The notes beneath the pieces are model-generated. The model saw only the letters and a list, made by a program, of their open reading frames with translations. It was not told the DNA's origin and did not search any database. The position numbers were made by a program, and so were the translations under genes. This document shows, piece after piece, positions 28,230 to 40,100 of a stretch of DNA of 64,000 bases; the first letter of the stretch is position 1, and each line of letters opens with the position of its first letter. Origin of the DNA: Campylobacter concisus ATCC 51562 (GTDB lineage Bacteria > Campylobacterota > Campylobacteria > Campylobacterales > Campylobacteraceae); the NCBI RefSeq assembly GCF_000466745.1, contig NZ_ANNI01000003.1, positions 248,001-312,000 on the forward strand, read 5' to 3'.

Positions 28230-28976
28230 TTAAAATTTTTCTATCGCAAGCCCAGCCCAAGTCTGCGTATTTGCCATGACTTCGACCCTATTTATATTAA
28301 CACTTCCGGGCATATTTAGACAATTTACCAAAATAGTCGCGATATCCTCAGATGTGATGAAATTTGTATTTTCATAAAGACTATCAGCCTTTGCTTTATC
28401 TCCTCTAAACCTAACCTCGCTAAATTCAGTCTTACAAAGCCCCGGCTCGATGTTTGTGACTCTAATATTTGTACCGACTAGGTCGTTTCTTAAATTTAAG
28501 CTAAACTGCTTCACAAAGGCCTTTGTAGCACCATAAACGTTACTTCCAGGATATGGCCATGAGCCAGCTGTCGAGCCAATATTAAAGATATAGCCCTTTT
28601 CTTGCTTATAAAGTAGTGGCAAAACTGCCTTTGTCGAGTAGATAAGACCCTTGACGTTGGTGTCTATCATCGTCTCAAAGTCCTCCACCTTCGCATCTAT
28701 CGTTTTTTCAAGTCCAAGCGCCATGCCAGCGTTATTTACAAGCACTTCTATATCCTTAAATTTATCAGGCAGGCTCTCAACCGCTTTAAAAACAGCCTCT
28801 TTGTCGCGTATGTCAGCTACGATGATATGCGTATCGCCAAGCTCTGCTGCAAGCTTTTTTAGCCTATCTTCGCGCCTTGCAAGAGCGACTATCTTGTAGC
28901 CCTCTTTTGAGAGTCTTCTGGCAATCGCCTCGCCAAATCCAGATGTTGCACCAGTTACAAAAGCTGTCTTTTTCAT
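28230..28976 (-). CDS. Short-chain dehydrogenase/reductase (YdfG-like)
   Basis: A 248-aa Rossmann-fold oxidoreductase. Cofactor loop TGATSGFG at residues 8-15, NNAG at 81-84, catalytic Ser135, Tyr148 and Lys152 (YGATK). Arg35-Arg36 after the second strand (ALARREDR) suggests NADP(H). Closest recognised type is the E. coli YdfG group (3-hydroxy acid dehydrogenase, e.g. serine or malonic semialdehyde reduction), but the substrate is not certain. It lies 9 bp upstream of nhaC. Confidence 0.87.
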   Translation of the reverse strand: MKKTAFVTGATSGFGEAIARRLSKEGYKIVALARREDRLKKLAAELGDTHIIVADIRDKEAVFKAVESLPDKFKDIEVLVNNAGMALGLEKTIDAKVEDFETMIDTNVKGLIYSTKAVLPLLYKQEKGYIFNIGSTAGSWPYPGSNVYGATKAFVKQFSLNLRNDLVGTNIRVTNIEPGLCKTEFSEVRFRGDKAKADSLYENTNFITSEDIATILVNCLNMPGSVNINRVEVMANTQTWAGLAIEKF

Positions 28977-28984
28977 GGTTTTTC

Positions 28985-30199
28985 CTAATTGAAATTTGGC
29001 TTTAAACCCAAATTTTCTAAAAATTTGATCGTCTTTTCATTTTGTTCTTTCATGGCATAGTCAAGCGCATTAAACCCAGCGTCATCAGTGGCATTAATAT
29101 CAGCACCATTATCCATCAAAAGCTTTAAAATTTCTGGCGTTGCATGAGCTGCTGCATGCATAAAAACGCTTCTATTTGTGTGTTCTAGACCGCATGTATC
29201 TTCAACTTGCGTCATACCCAAATTTATCATATTCATCTTGGCATTTTCATCTATGTAGCTCTCGTTGGCATTGGCACCATTTTTTAGCAAAAGCTCACAA
29301 AGTGGCTTATCGCTAAACTGCACAGCATAAAAAAGTACACTTTTCCCAAAGAAATTTTTGTGATTTACATCGGCTTTGTTTGCAAGTAAAATTTTTACGT
29401 TTTCTATATTTTTTAAAGCAAAAAATAGCGGCGTCTCATCGCCCAAATTCACATCGGCCCCACGCCTTATGATCTCTTTTATCATGTCGCTACTTTTTTC
29501 GTTTAAAAGTGCGATATTAAGCAAATTTGTAAGCTCAGCGGTACTAAAATTTTTTGAGTAAAGCAAATTTGCCAGCTCATCGGAATTTATCCTTTGAGCC
29601 ATTATATTTTGCTCAGGTGTTAAAATTTTAGCTTTATTTACACTTTTACCGACACCAAAAGTCAAAAACTCATTTACTACGCTGGTTGCATAGTAGGCTG
29701 CACTTGCAGTATCAAGTCCCAGGCTTTCATAAAATTTTACAAGCGGAGTTTGAGCATTTTTGTAAGCTTCGATAAATTTTTTATATTTTAAAAAATTAAA
29801 CAAGCTCTCGTTTGCCCAGTATCTAAGATACTCCATTCTAGCGTCTTTTTCGCTCTCAGCAACCTCTGGTTTTGCAAGCTCTTTTGCGTAAAATTCAGGT
29901 GCGAATGACGCTTTTAGTAAAAGCCATCTAAACTTGTTTAAATTTTCTTTATAAACTCTATCACCAACGCAACTTTGAGACTCACTTCTCACAGCCACAC
30001 TCGCATCAAAAAGCTCTTTCACCTCTTTTAAATTTAAAAGCGAACCATCACAGTAAAATAGCCCCTCATTCGCATAAGCAAGATCGTTTGGAGTAGTTTT
30101 AAAGCTCTCTTTTTTGGCAAGATCACTGCACTCTAAAGCGTGTAAATTTATCAAAGAACAAACGCTAAAAAAGAGAAAAAAAACTACTTTTTTCATCAA
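28985..30199 (-). CDS. Exported ankyrin-repeat protein
   Basis: A 404-aa protein with a signal peptide (VVFFLFFSVCSLINLHA, cleavage near residue 22), an all-helical N-terminal domain of ~190 residues with several Cys, and at least four C-terminal ankyrin repeats: SSDMIKEIIRRGADVNLGDE, NVKILLANKADVNHKN, KPLCELLLKNGANANES and EILKLLMDNGADINATD. Function unknown; ankyrin repeats imply protein binding, here in the periplasm. It sits 33 bp downstream of acnB and 8 bp upstream of the SDR gene. Confidence 0.85.
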   Translation of the reverse strand: MMKKVVFFLFFSVCSLINLHALECSDLAKKESFKTTPNDLAYANEGLFYCDGSLLNLKEVKELFDASVAVRSESQSCVGDRVYKENLNKFRWLLLKASFAPEFYAKELAKPEVAESEKDARMEYLRYWANESLFNFLKYKKFIEAYKNAQTPLVKFYESLGLDTASAAYYATSVVNEFLTFGVGKSVNKAKILTPEQNIMAQRINSDELANLLYSKNFSTAELTNLLNIALLNEKSSDMIKEIIRRGADVNLGDETPLFFALKNIENVKILLANKADVNHKNFFGKSVLFYAVQFSDKPLCELLLKNGANANESYIDENAKMNMINLGMTQVEDTCGLEHTNRSVFMHAAAHATPEILKLLMDNGADINATDDAGFNALDYAMKEQNEKTIKFLENLGLKPNFN

Positions 30200-30232
30200 A
30201 GCTCCTTAAAATTTCGCGATATTGTAACAAAT

Positions 30233-32818
30233 TTATATACTAAACTCGCTTATTTCATTAAAATTTAGATATTTATAAATTTCATCTTTATTTAAGCCAA
30301 GACTATCTTTTACTATTTTTTTATATTCATCTACACTTGGTAAACGTCCAAGTAGCGCACAAACAGCAGCTAGCTCGGCACTTCCTAGATAGACCTTCGC
30401 GCCCATACCCATTCTGTTATCAAAATTTCTAGTTGAAGTAGAAAATACCACTGCATTGTCGTTTACTCTTGCTTGATTGCCCATGCAAAGCGAACAGCCT
30501 GGCACCTCTGTCCTTGCATTTAATCTTTTAAAAATTTCATAAACACCCTCATTTTCAAGTGTGCTTTTATCCATCTTTGTCGGCGGTGCGATCCAAAGCC
30601 TAGTTGTAAGCTTGCTCTCATGCTCCAAAATTCTAGCAAGCGCCCTATAATGGCCTATATTTGTCATACAGCTCCCTACAAAAACTTCATCGATTTTATG
30701 CACTCTTTTGTCATCAGCTAAAATTTCACTTAGCGTTGCCACATCATCTGGGTCATTTGGACACGCCAAAATCGGCTCATCTATCTGAGCTAGATCGATC
30801 TCCAAAATTTCAGCGTATTTTGCATCTTTATCGGCTCTTAAAAGCGTTGGATTTTCAAGCCATTTTTGCATTTTTTCTTTTCGTCTAAGCAGAGTCTCAC
30901 GGCTCTCATAACCAGCTTTTATCATCGCATCAATTAACGCAACATTTGAGCGAACATACTCCACGACACTATCAACGCTTAAATTTACCACGCAAGCAGC
31001 CGCTGAGCGTTCAGCCGAAGCGTCACTTAGTTCAAATGCCTGCTCTACTTTTAGATTCTCAAGCCCTTCTATCTCTAAAATTTTACCCGCAAAAACATTC
31101 TTTTTATCTTTCTTTTCAACGCTTAAAAGCCCTTTTTTAATCGCAAAATAAGGTATCGCATTGACAAGATCGCGAAGTGTCACGCCCTCTTTTAGCTCGC
31201 CTTTAAATTTGATCAAAACTGACTCTGGCATATTTAGCGGCATCATGCCAAGCACCGCTGCAAACGCCACTAGGCCGCTGCCCGCTGGAAAGCTGATACC
31301 AATAGGAAATCTCGTGTGACTATCGCCACCAGTGCCCACCGTGTCAGGCAAGACCATGCGGTTTAGCCAAGAGTGGATGACGCCATCGCCTGGCTTTAGA
31401 CTCACACCGCCACGTAAATTTATAAATTTTGGCAAGCTCTCATGCATCACAAGATCACTTGGTTTTGGGTAAGCGGCCGTGTGGCAAAAACTTTGCAAAA
31501 CAAAATCCGCGCCAAAACTAAGGCTAGCAAGCTCTTTAACCTCGTCTCTAGTCATCGGCCCAGTGGTGTCTTGCGAGCCAACAGTTAAAATTTCAGGCTC
31601 CACATAAGCTCCAGCTCTAATGCCAGGTACGCCGCAAGCCTTGCCGACCATCTTTTGAGCCAGCGTATATCCACCACCCTGCTCTTTTGGCTGATCTGGC
31701 TTTATAAAAATTTGCTCCTCGCCAAGCCCTAGAGCCTCTCTAGCCTTTTTGGTCACTTGGCGTCCTATCATAAGTGGTATCCTGCCACCTGCTCTTATCT
31801 CGTCGCTTAGAGTATTTGGGCTTAATTTAAAATTTGCCACGAGCTTTTTCTCAGTATCTGTAGGTTTATAAATTTCGCCTTTAAATGGATAAATTTCTAT
31901 CTCATCGCCCATTTCTAGCTCATTTACGTTTGCAACTATCGGCAGTGCGCCACTATCTTCAGCGGTATTAAAAAATATCGGAGCTATGGTCGTGCCTATC
32001 ACGATACCGCCAGTTTTTTTGTTTGGCACGCCTTCTATCTCATCGCCTAAATGCCACTGGATCGAGTTTATACCACTCTTTCTGCTGCTGCCAGTGCCAA
32101 CCACATCGCCAACATACGCAACTTTCTTACCACGAGTTTTGAGCTCTTTTAAAATTTCTAGACCCTCAGGCATCTTTTTAACAAGCATTGCTTTTGCGTG
32201 AAGTGGTATGTCGGCCCTTGTATAGGCCTCACTCGCTGGACTTAGATCATCAGTATTTGTCTCACCAGGTACTTTAAAAACGACTGCGTTTATACAGGTT
32301 TCAATTGGCTTTTTATGTGTAAACCACTCCGCATTTGCCCAAGAAACAAGCACCTCTTTTGCAAATTTATTGTTGCTACTTAGCTTTGCGATCTCGTCAA
32401 AATATTCATGCACCAGGATAATATTTTTTAGCTCATTTGCTGCAGCACGAGCGATATTTTCATTGCTATTTTTTAGAGCTCGCACCAAAATTTCCACGTT
32501 ATATCCACCAAGCATCTTGCCTAAAATTTTAATAGCACGCATAGCGTCAAGACCACCAACAGAAAGCCCGTCTATTACTTCACCAAGAAATTCTGCCTTT
32601 ATCTTCGCTGCATCATCAACGCCAGGATTGATACGAGTTTCAAGCAAATTTATAAGAAATTTTAGCTCGCTTTGTGCCTTTTCGTCGCAACTAGACTTGT
32701 TGGCAAGTTTTATTAGCTCGCAAATTTCGCTTGTTTGCTTGGCATTTAGCGCAAGCGGTGGCACGCCCTCTTTTTCTCGCTCGCTTGCGTGTTTTTCGTA
32801 GTCGGTAAAAAAGCTCAT
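30233..32818 (-). CDS. acnB: Aconitate hydratase B / 2-methylisocitrate dehydratase
   Basis: TCA-cycle [4Fe-4S] enzyme (861 aa, same size as E. coli AcnB) converting citrate to isocitrate. The N-terminal HEAT-like domain precedes the swivel domain ([16 protein letters not shown]). The cluster ligands are in [14 protein letters not shown] and CSLCMGNQ. The [10 protein letters not shown]-type motif appears as [20 protein letters not shown]. It is the first gene of a six-gene minus-strand run and diverges from ogt. Confidence 0.96.
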   Translation of the reverse strand: MSFFTDYEKHASEREKEGVPPLALNAKQTSEICELIKLANKSSCDEKAQSELKFLINLLETRINPGVDDAAKIKAEFLGEVIDGLSVGGLDAMRAIKILGKMLGGYNVEILVRALKNSNENIARAAANELKNIILVHEYFDEIAKLSSNNKFAKEVLVSWANAEWFTHKKPIETCINAVVFKVPGETNTDDLSPASEAYTRADIPLHAKAMLVKKMPEGLEILKELKTRGKKVAYVGDVVGTGSSRKSGINSIQWHLGDEIEGVPNKKTGGIVIGTTIAPIFFNTAEDSGALPIVANVNELEMGDEIEIYPFKGEIYKPTDTEKKLVANFKLSPNTLSDEIRAGGRIPLMIGRQVTKKAREALGLGEEQIFIKPDQPKEQGGGYTLAQKMVGKACGVPGIRAGAYVEPEILTVGSQDTTGPMTRDEVKELASLSFGADFVLQSFCHTAAYPKPSDLVMHESLPKFINLRGGVSLKPGDGVIHSWLNRMVLPDTVGTGGDSHTRFPIGISFPAGSGLVAFAAVLGMMPLNMPESVLIKFKGELKEGVTLRDLVNAIPYFAIKKGLLSVEKKDKKNVFAGKILEIEGLENLKVEQAFELSDASAERSAAACVVNLSVDSVVEYVRSNVALIDAMIKAGYESRETLLRRKEKMQKWLENPTLLRADKDAKYAEILEIDLAQIDEPILACPNDPDDVATLSEILADDKRVHKIDEVFVGSCMTNIGHYRALARILEHESKLTTRLWIAPPTKMDKSTLENEGVYEIFKRLNARTEVPGCSLCMGNQARVNDNAVVFSTSTRNFDNRMGMGAKVYLGSAELAAVCALLGRLPSVDEYKKIVKDSLGLNKDEIYKYLNFNEISEFSI

Positions 32819-32945
32819 GAAATTCCTTTATGGTTTTTGCTCGTTATTTTTAGTCTAAAAATCGCTAGTTTTGCTTGCATTTTATCAAAAAGCAAAACAA
32901 ACTAAAGTAAAATTTACCCAAAATTTCAAATTTCAAGGAGCAAAT

Positions 32946-33404
32946 GTGTCAAAAGCTTACCTAAAATCGCCTATCGGAATTTTGGAGATCATTGCTAGCG
33001 AAAATGGAATTTGTGAGATAAATTTTGTAGATAAATTTGAAAAAATTGCAGTAAAAGATGAAAATTTAAAGCTTTGCCTTGATGAGCTAAAAGCATATTT
33101 CGAAGGCAGGCTTAAAAAATTTAGCGTAAGGCTTGATATAAAAACGACTAATTTTAGAGCAAAAATTTACGAGGCTTTACAAAAAGTACCATACGGAGAA
33201 ACGACTACATACGCAGCCCTTGCACTTGCCGTAGGTCATAAAAATGCCTACCGAGCAGCAGGATCAGCCAATGCTAAAAATCCAGTGCCTATCATCATCC
33301 CTTGCCACAGAGTGCTAGCTAGTAACGGGCTTGGCGGCTATTCTGGCGGAGATGGTCTACCAACTAAAATTTGGCTTTTAGAGCATGAAGCAAAGCATAA
33401 ATAG
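32946..33404 (+). CDS. ogt: Methylated-DNA-[protein]-cysteine S-methyltransferase
   Basis: Suicide repair protein (152 aa) that removes O6-methylguanine by alkylating its own cysteine. The active site IIIPCHRVLASNG and the helix-turn-helix region VPYGETTTYAALA are clear. I chose GTG 32946 as start: AAGGAG lies 5 nt upstream and the product then begins SKAYLKSPIGILEI, the usual family start. A longer in-frame extension back to 32871 has no ribosome-binding site. The gene is divergent from acnB. Confidence 0.92.
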   Translation: MSKAYLKSPIGILEIIASENGICEINFVDKFEKIAVKDENLKLCLDELKAYFEGRLKKFSVRLDIKTTNFRAKIYEALQKVPYGETTTYAALALAVGHKNAYRAAGSANAKNPVPIIIPCHRVLASNGLGGYSGGDGLPTKIWLLEHEAKHK

Positions 33405-33528
33405 CTAAAAATTTACAGCAAAATAAAAGTCCGGCAAATTTTAAAATTTACAAACGAGCATATCACGGCTCTAAATAGAGTAAACAAGCTAGCCTAAATT
33501 TTTACTTCGTAGTAATTTATGAAAATTT

Positions 33529-33560
33529 CCTAGCCCAAAGTGAGGCCAAATGGGGCTAGG
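33529..33560 (-). terminator. Terminator of the bamD-lon operon
   Basis: Perfect 8-bp stem CCTAGCCC / GGGCTAGG with a 16-nt loop, starting 8 nt past the lon stop, followed on the minus strand by AAATTTTCAT. Confidence 0.68.
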
Positions 33561-33567
33561 TTTTGGA

Positions 33568-35985
33568 TTATTTTTTAGCTACAAGAGCATTTTTTAGCAC
33601 ATCATCGATCGTATCTACGGCGATGATCTTCATGTCAGCTTTTACTTCGGCTGGGATATCTACTAGGTCGCGGTCGTAGTTCTTGCGAGGTATCAGGGCT
33701 GTTTTGATGCCAGCTTTGTGTGCGGCGATTAGCTTCTCTTTTAGACCACCGATAGGTAGCACTCTACCAGTTAGCGTGATCTCACCAGTCATTGCTATGT
33801 CGTGTCTTACCTTTGTATCGGTTAGTATCGATGCGATCGCAGTTGCCATCGTGATGCCAGCACTTGGTCCATCTTTTGGCACCGCGCCCTCTGGCACGTG
33901 CAAGTGAAGATCATAGCGTCTATAAACATCGCTGGCTTCAAGCTTATGCTTATCGTCATCTAGTTTTGGTACGATAGTCATCGGTACTTTTATTTTTTTG
34001 TTATCGATCAGCACTTTTACCACGCTAAATGCTATTTGAGCGCTCTCTTTCATCACGTCACCTAGCTGACCGGTGATCTGCATACTGCCTTTACCCTGGA
34101 TCCTTATAGCCTCGATCCTTAGCACGTCACCACCGACACTAGTCCACGCAAGGCCATTTACTAGACCTATCTGATCTTTTTTGTCCGCTGGCTCGATTTC
34201 ATAGACCTTTTTCTCTAAAAATTCTTTCAAATTTTTAGCTGTGACACTGATCTTGCCCTCATTTTTTTTAGTGAGGATATTTTTGGCGACTTTTCTTAAT
34301 ATATCAGCGATCCTGCGGCGTAAATTTCGCACGCCACTCTCTCTTGTATAGTCGCTGATAATTAGCTCAAGTGCCTCTTTGCTGATACTCACATCACTTG
34401 GTTTTAGGCCGTGCTTTTTAAGCTCTTGAGGCAATAGATACTTTTTAGCGATCTCAAATTTCTCTTGTGGGGTGTATGAGCTAAGCTCGATAAACTCCAT
34501 CCTGTCGCGAAGTGCGGCTGGGATCATGCTCACATCATTTGCTGTAGCGATGAAGATAATCTTGCTAAGATCGATGTTAAAATTTAGATAGTAGTCTCTA
34601 AATTTATTATTTTGCTCTGGGTCCAAAATCTCAAGTAAAACAGCGGTCGGATCACCTCTGTAGCTTCTACCAACCTTGTCGATCTCATCTAAAACAACCA
34701 CTGGATTCATCTGCTTAGCTTCTATGAGCCCTTGCACAATGCGACCTGGCATAGCGCCTATGTAGGTGCGGCGGTGACCTCTTAGCTCATTTACGTCCTC
34801 AAGTCCACCAAGTGCGATCCTGACTAGCTCTCGCTTTAGTGCCTTTGCGATCGAGTTTGCAAGGCTGGTTTTTCCCACGCCTGGAGGGCCTGCAAAGCAT
34901 AAAATAGCGCCATTATTTACCTTTTCGCCAACGCCTCTAAGCTCCAAAAGCTCACGCAAAGCAAAATACTCTTCGATGCGCTCTTTTGGCTTCTCTAAGC
35001 TGTAATGATCGGCATTTAGGTGCTTGCTCACTTCAGTGATGGATGATTTTTTCTTAGCTACATTTTCAAATGGAATTTCAAGTACCCAGTCAAGGTAGCT
35101 TTGCAAGGTATTTGCGTCAGCTGAGTCTGGGTGCATGCGTGAAAGCTTATCTATTTGTTTTTTGATCTCTTTGTAGGCGTCCTCAGCCATAAATTTCTTC
35201 TTCGCATCAAGCTTTTTGCGGTACTCTTCAAGCTCCTCTTCACGGCTTGTATCCGCTCCAAGCTCGGCTTGAATTTGCTTTAGCTGCTCTTTTAAAAAGT
35301 ACTCTTTATTTGTCTTGTCGATCTTTGAATGGACTTTATTTTTTATCTCTTTTTGAAGCTTATTTGCCTCGATCTCTTCGATGACGTAGTCGATTAGTTT
35401 TAGTAGGCGTTGCTCTAAATTTTCCTCGACAAAAAAACTATAAGCGATCTGTTTTTTTAAGCGAAGTGCACTTGAAACTAGGTCACAAACCCTGATCGCT
35501 TCAGCGCTCTCTTCGATCGTCTTTAAAAGATCAGGTGGAAAAAAATGGCTAAACTGCGAAAGCTCTCTTACTTTTTCTCTTAAAACTACGATAAGAGCGT
35601 CAGTTTTGACCTGTGATGGACGTTTGACATGAAGCATATCGACGATGCCACGGAGTGGGTTTATACCTGATTGTTTTAAAATTTTACCTTTGTCTATGCC
35701 TTGAAATAGAACTTTTACACGTCCATCGGGTAGTGGCACACGGCGCATTATCGTGCCGATCACACCAGCATCATAGATACCATCAAAATCTCTAGCGCCG
35801 TCTTGCTGAGGCTTTGTGGGTACCACAAGGATCGGAGTCTCTTCTTGTATGGCGAGTTCAAGTGCCTTTAAATTTTCATCGTCGCTTAAAAAAAGCGGAG
35901 TTATCATAAATGGATATAAAAATAGCTCGTCCTCAACGATAATAGGAATTTCAGTTGGGAAGCCTTTATTTTCGTTTATTTGCAA
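33568..35985 (-). CDS. lon: ATP-dependent protease Lon
   Basis: Cytoplasmic AAA+ protease (805 aa) for damaged and regulatory proteins. The N-terminal LON substrate domain spans about 1-200. Walker A is GPPGVGKT with Lys372, and Walker B is VVLDEIDK. The Ser-Lys catalytic dyad is Ser708 (KDGPSAG) and Lys751 (GGLKEK). It starts 8 bp after bamD and probably shares its transcript. Confidence 0.97.
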   Translation of the reverse strand: MQINENKGFPTEIPIIVEDELFLYPFMITPLFLSDDENLKALELAIQEETPILVVPTKPQQDGARDFDGIYDAGVIGTIMRRVPLPDGRVKVLFQGIDKGKILKQSGINPLRGIVDMLHVKRPSQVKTDALIVVLREKVRELSQFSHFFPPDLLKTIEESAEAIRVCDLVSSALRLKKQIAYSFFVEENLEQRLLKLIDYVIEEIEANKLQKEIKNKVHSKIDKTNKEYFLKEQLKQIQAELGADTSREEELEEYRKKLDAKKKFMAEDAYKEIKKQIDKLSRMHPDSADANTLQSYLDWVLEIPFENVAKKKSSITEVSKHLNADHYSLEKPKERIEEYFALRELLELRGVGEKVNNGAILCFAGPPGVGKTSLANSIAKALKRELVRIALGGLEDVNELRGHRRTYIGAMPGRIVQGLIEAKQMNPVVVLDEIDKVGRSYRGDPTAVLLEILDPEQNNKFRDYYLNFNIDLSKIIFIATANDVSMIPAALRDRMEFIELSSYTPQEKFEIAKKYLLPQELKKHGLKPSDVSISKEALELIISDYTRESGVRNLRRRIADILRKVAKNILTKKNEGKISVTAKNLKEFLEKKVYEIEPADKKDQIGLVNGLAWTSVGGDVLRIEAIRIQGKGSMQITGQLGDVMKESAQIAFSVVKVLIDNKKIKVPMTIVPKLDDDKHKLEASDVYRRYDLHLHVPEGAVPKDGPSAGITMATAIASILTDTKVRHDIAMTGEITLTGRVLPIGGLKEKLIAAHKAGIKTALIPRKNYDRDLVDIPAEVKADMKIIAVDTIDDVLKNALVAKK

Positions 35986-35993
35986 AATTTCTC

Positions 35994-36641
35994 CTATTCA
36001 AACAGTTTTCTATACCATGCCACGTCAGGTTTGATAAGATCTGAGTTTTTAAACGGCGACTCTTCAAGCTTTTGCTCGTAAATTTTAGCCGAAACATCAC
36101 GACCAGTCCTATTGTAAAGATCTGCTATTTGCATATCTAGGAAGTAAAGCGCGAGTTTGAATTTAATAAGCATAGTCTCAATAAGTGGCTTATATTCAGT
36201 ATTTGGATACATATAAAGAAATTTCTCGATCTCTGTTACGCTATCTTCCATAAGCTTTTGGTTACGGTTTGGCTGAGTAAATGAGTCAAAATTTGCTTTT
36301 ATCTTTAGATACTGAGCAAACTCTGTTTTTGGGCCGTTGTCGCCATATCTTTTGATATACTCGTCAAGATAGTGATTTGCCATTAGATACTCTTCATCAT
36401 TTGCGTGAGCTTGGGCAAGGATAAGTAAAATTTGCTCCAAAAGTGGGCTTGCTACGTGTTCGCTTGCCATTGAAACATAGTGTTTATCGGCCGCTTCAAG
36501 ATCACCGTCTTTTATATCAGCGATAACCTGAGCATACCACTCATCAGGAGTTAGATTGTAAAGCTCGGTATATTTTTCAGCACAACCACTAAAAAGCCCC
36601 AAAAGAGCTACAACTGCTAGAAATTTAGAAAATCTTTTCAT
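35994..36641 (-). CDS. bamD: BamD, outer-membrane assembly lipoprotein
   Basis: A 215-aa lipoprotein of the BAM complex that folds outer-membrane beta-barrels. The signal ends in a lipobox (LLGLFSGC, Cys20). TPR-like helices follow ([60 protein letters not shown]). The length is near that of E. coli BamD (245). A -10-like TAGAAT lies at 36671-36676 on the minus strand. The bamD-lon order is common in Campylobacterota. Confidence 0.88.
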   Translation of the reverse strand: MKRFSKFLAVVALLGLFSGCAEKYTELYNLTPDEWYAQVIADIKDGDLEAADKHYVSMASEHVASPLLEQILLILAQAHANDEEYLMANHYLDEYIKRYGDNGPKTEFAQYLKIKANFDSFTQPNRNQKLMEDSVTEIEKFLYMYPNTEYKPLIETMLIKFKLALYFLDMQIADLYNRTGRDVSAKIYEQKLEESPFKNSDLIKPDVAWYRKLFE

Positions 36642-36714
36642 GCTTTTCCTTAAAAAGTTTAAATCCTCGTATTCTACATTTTTTGCTATTATTTTTGTAT
36701 AAATTTTTTAAAAC

Positions 36715-36720
36715 TATGAT
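36715..36720 (+). promoter_or_regulatory. -10 box upstream of fliW
   Basis: TATGAT at 36715-36720 (overlapping alternative TAAAAT at 36720-36725), 30-34 nt before the fliW ATG, preceded by the T-rich stretch usual in Campylobacter promoters. AGGAG lies just before the ATG. Confidence 0.5.
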
Positions 36721-36753
36721 AAAATACGGCAACTTTACAAAATAGGAGTTAGT

Positions 36754-37137
36754 ATGATTTTTAGTGTTAAAAGCCCTATTTTAGGCTTTGAGCATATCAA
36801 GACGATGGAGTTAATTGAACTTGATAAATTTTTTGTTAAGCTAGCAAGCAAAGATGATGAGACATCTTTTACAATGATAAATCCTTTTGCATTAAGAAGC
36901 TACGAATTCGATATTCCAAGCTATTATGAAGATCTTATGGAGATTAAAGAAAGCTCTCAACTTAGAATTTATAACATTATCGTTGTTGCACTCCCGCTTG
37001 AAAAATCAACTGTAAATTTTGTAGCTCCTATCGTTTGCAATATGGACAATATGACCTTATCTCAAGTCGTTTTAGACATTGCCAAATATCCTCAGTACGG
37101 GCAAGCTGAAATGATAGAAAATTTTATACAAAAATAG
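36754..37137 (+). CDS. fliW: Flagellar assembly factor FliW
   Basis: A 127-aa cytoplasmic protein. FliW binds flagellin and antagonises the translational repressor CsrA, linking flagellin level to flaA translation. Visible family features are the start [38 protein letters not shown], and the C-terminal [10 protein letters not shown] segment. It is followed after 59 bp by the large secreted-protein gene, which has its own ribosome-binding site; cotranscription is possible. Confidence 0.92.
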   Translation: MIFSVKSPILGFEHIKTMELIELDKFFVKLASKDDETSFTMINPFALRSYEFDIPSYYEDLMEIKESSQLRIYNIIVVALPLEKSTVNFVAPIVCNMDNMTLSQVVLDIAKYPQYGQAEMIENFIQK

Positions 37138-37196
37138 TAGCTAAAAGTTTTTAAAAATCTAAGGATAGATTTTTGTTGTTATTTAGAGGATTTGTT

Positions 37197-40100
37197 GTGA
37201 AGGTAGTATACTTACTCTGTTTTATTGCCACGTTTGGTTTTTGTTCACCAAGAGCTTGTACGACAGCAGAAGCAGTATCTATTGGTTGTAGTGGAGCAAA
37301 TTATTCTTGCTTTATAGACGCCGAAGAGTACCAAGACAACTCTTCTAAAAATATCCCACATTGCATAAGAAAATCTGATAGAACCTGGACGATAGACACC
37401 AATAGCTTTTCTTCAGGCTTAGCACAAGATCACTATCATATTTACGTTGAGCAATTTTCTCCATGGAATCAACGATCATTAATAGGTATGTGGGATGATC
37501 ACTCTAAAGGCTTAAGACAGAGATCAATAAATGGAAATCTAAATACCAGAGTAAATGGAGATATAGCTACCATTGGTGCTACTATTATGATTCCACAATA
37601 CGCTGGATATAATTTTGTTCCAGATCCATCTAACGTAACAAGAACATCATCTACAGCCGATAGAATATTTTTAGATACTGGTAATTTTTCGCCTAGCAAT
37701 TACACACTTTGTCAAACAACATATATTTATAATCCTAGCAAGTATCCTTATTGTCAAAATTCATCCTCTTCCACATTTGATTTTAGTGAGAAAAATACCT
37801 TTATACAAAATAATTTAAAAGGTAAAAACGTAGTCTATGCCAGGCTTTACTGGGGTGGCTCTCTTTATCAAAACTGGGCAATAAAAAATCTTGGGTCAAA
37901 TTTATATGTAAGTGCTTTAAATTACATAAAAGGATATAGCAGGATTGATTTTAAAGCTCCTGGAAAAAATGTAATTACAATAGATGCTGATCCAAAAGAT
38001 GTCTTTTGGTTTGGTTCATTTAGTGAGTATAAACCAAAATCAATGACTCTTGAATCATATAATCAAAACGAGTCTAATAGCTACTATGTAAAGGCTGGAA
38101 TAAACTACCAATATGTAGCAAGTGCTGATGTAACAGATATAGTTAGAGATTCTCTTGGTACTGGTGAGTCAGATAGGACATTTTATGCTGGCAATATCAG
38201 ATCCACTACGATTCCCTTTAGTGATGAATTTATAGACCCAAATGATGGCATATATAAGGTAAACAACTCTACTAATAGAAAACTAAAAAAAACATACGGC
38301 ACGCTACTGTTTTCACCAGTTCAAGGGCAAAATGGCTACTGGATACAATCCATCGCACCACAATTTGCGGCTTGGAGTTTGGTCATAATTTATGACTTTG
38401 ATGATAAAACCGCTGCAGCAAACAATATAGAGCCAAAGCTTGTTAGTATATTTGATGGACTAGAAAGACTTGCGGCGGACTGGATGAAGTCAAGCGATCC
38501 ATTTGGTACTGTAAAGAGCTCAACCATAGATGTAAAATTTGAAAATATCTACACACCAAAAGCAGGAAATATAGATGCTTCGCTCACAATGTTTTCATTT
38601 GGCGGCAAGCCAGAAACAAAGGGTGAAGATATTAAGATAAAAAAAGGTGGCAGCTATCAGAGTATCACCAGCGGATATAACGCACAAGGCGATCAGTTTA
38701 ACTCAACTATGACAAAATTTGGACAACTTATAAATCCAGGTAAAAAATTTCACTCTCAAGCAGACTTAGATATATTTGATATATCGGACAAAATGTCATA
38801 TGCTCAAAAAGAAGCGGATATAAAATTTACAGTTACAACGATTAAAAGCTCAGGCGGTGCTAATGTTGTAAGTGCTGACCGTATAAATTTAGCTCTAGTT
38901 GGCTTTTCTTCTCGTATATATAAACCAGATGTTTGCTACATGGAATATATTTATGCAAAAAAACCTAGCGATAGTACTTTTACAAAGGTGCAAGAAAATA
39001 CTCCAACAGTAGTGCCAGCAAATACTATTTTAAAAACTTTCGTTGAAGTTACAAATAATACTAATGAAGCTGCCCAAGACTTTGCGCTAAAAGCCACAAT
39101 AGATCCAAGCCAAATTTATAATCCAAACTCAACTTACATTTACGCAGATAAAGCATCGCAAGGACCTAGTGATCTACTTACTATGTCAGGACAGGTACAC
39201 TATAACGACAACACAGGCCTGCAGCAATTAAGCGGAAATGACTTAACTTTTTATTTAGGACAAGGTGCTGCTGCAAATAAGGGTGGAGAAATGCTAATTC
39301 ATCAAGGTAACTACGCTTATGCCATATATGAAACTACCCTTAAGTCTAAATTTGAGCCAAATAGTTACAAAGCCACGGTTGCAAATGCTGATATAAATTT
39401 ACAGCCCTATGATACATATATAAGAAGATGTAGCAATCAAAATTACAACATTACTTTAGGCGTTAGTGCCAGTCCAAATAATTTCATCGCAAGTAATAGA
39501 CAAGACGATGGCTCAGCGGCTTTTAAAACTAAATTTAAAAATAGACTTCTAACAAAAATCGTTTCTACGCCATTTAATGTCTATATCACAAACTATGATA
39601 CAGATGGCAATAAAAAAGTACCAGATGCTCCAGTAGATGTAAAAGTAGAGTTGGTTGAGTCTTGCAATGCTCCAACAAATTTATATGAACAAGATATAAC
39701 ATTTAATGGCGTAACTGATATTTTGTTGTCAGGCATTAGTATTGATAGAGCCTATAAAAGCGTAAAATTTAGAATTTCTCATCTTGATCCAGTGACAAAT
39801 ACTACAAAAGTTGAATGCGAAAAATTAGATGATTTTGCCATAAGACCAAGCCACTTTAGAATATGGGATACTAAGAAGAATACGATCAATAATAACAATG
39901 TTTTAATAGGCGGCAAAGTTTATAATAACATTGCTCTTGCGGCTATGAAACCTCTTGATAGTGGCTTAGCAAATGGTTATATAAATAACATAAGTGGCTC
40001 AAATGGAGAGATAAAACTTGTACCAGCATATAGTGCGACTTGTGATCCTAGCATTATAGAGAGTGAGAACAAACTAAGCGTAGATTTTAACGATCCAAAT

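Noticed and set aside
32871-32945. 25-codon N-terminal extension of ogt
   Set aside because: No ribosome-binding site at the early start, and the extra residues do not resemble any Ogt; GTG 32946 has AAGGAG and gives the family-typical N-terminus.
37173-37196. TTG start 8 codons upstream for the 1405-aa secreted protein
   Set aside because: It would place the AGAGGA ribosome-binding site inside the coding region and lengthen the signal peptide without need.
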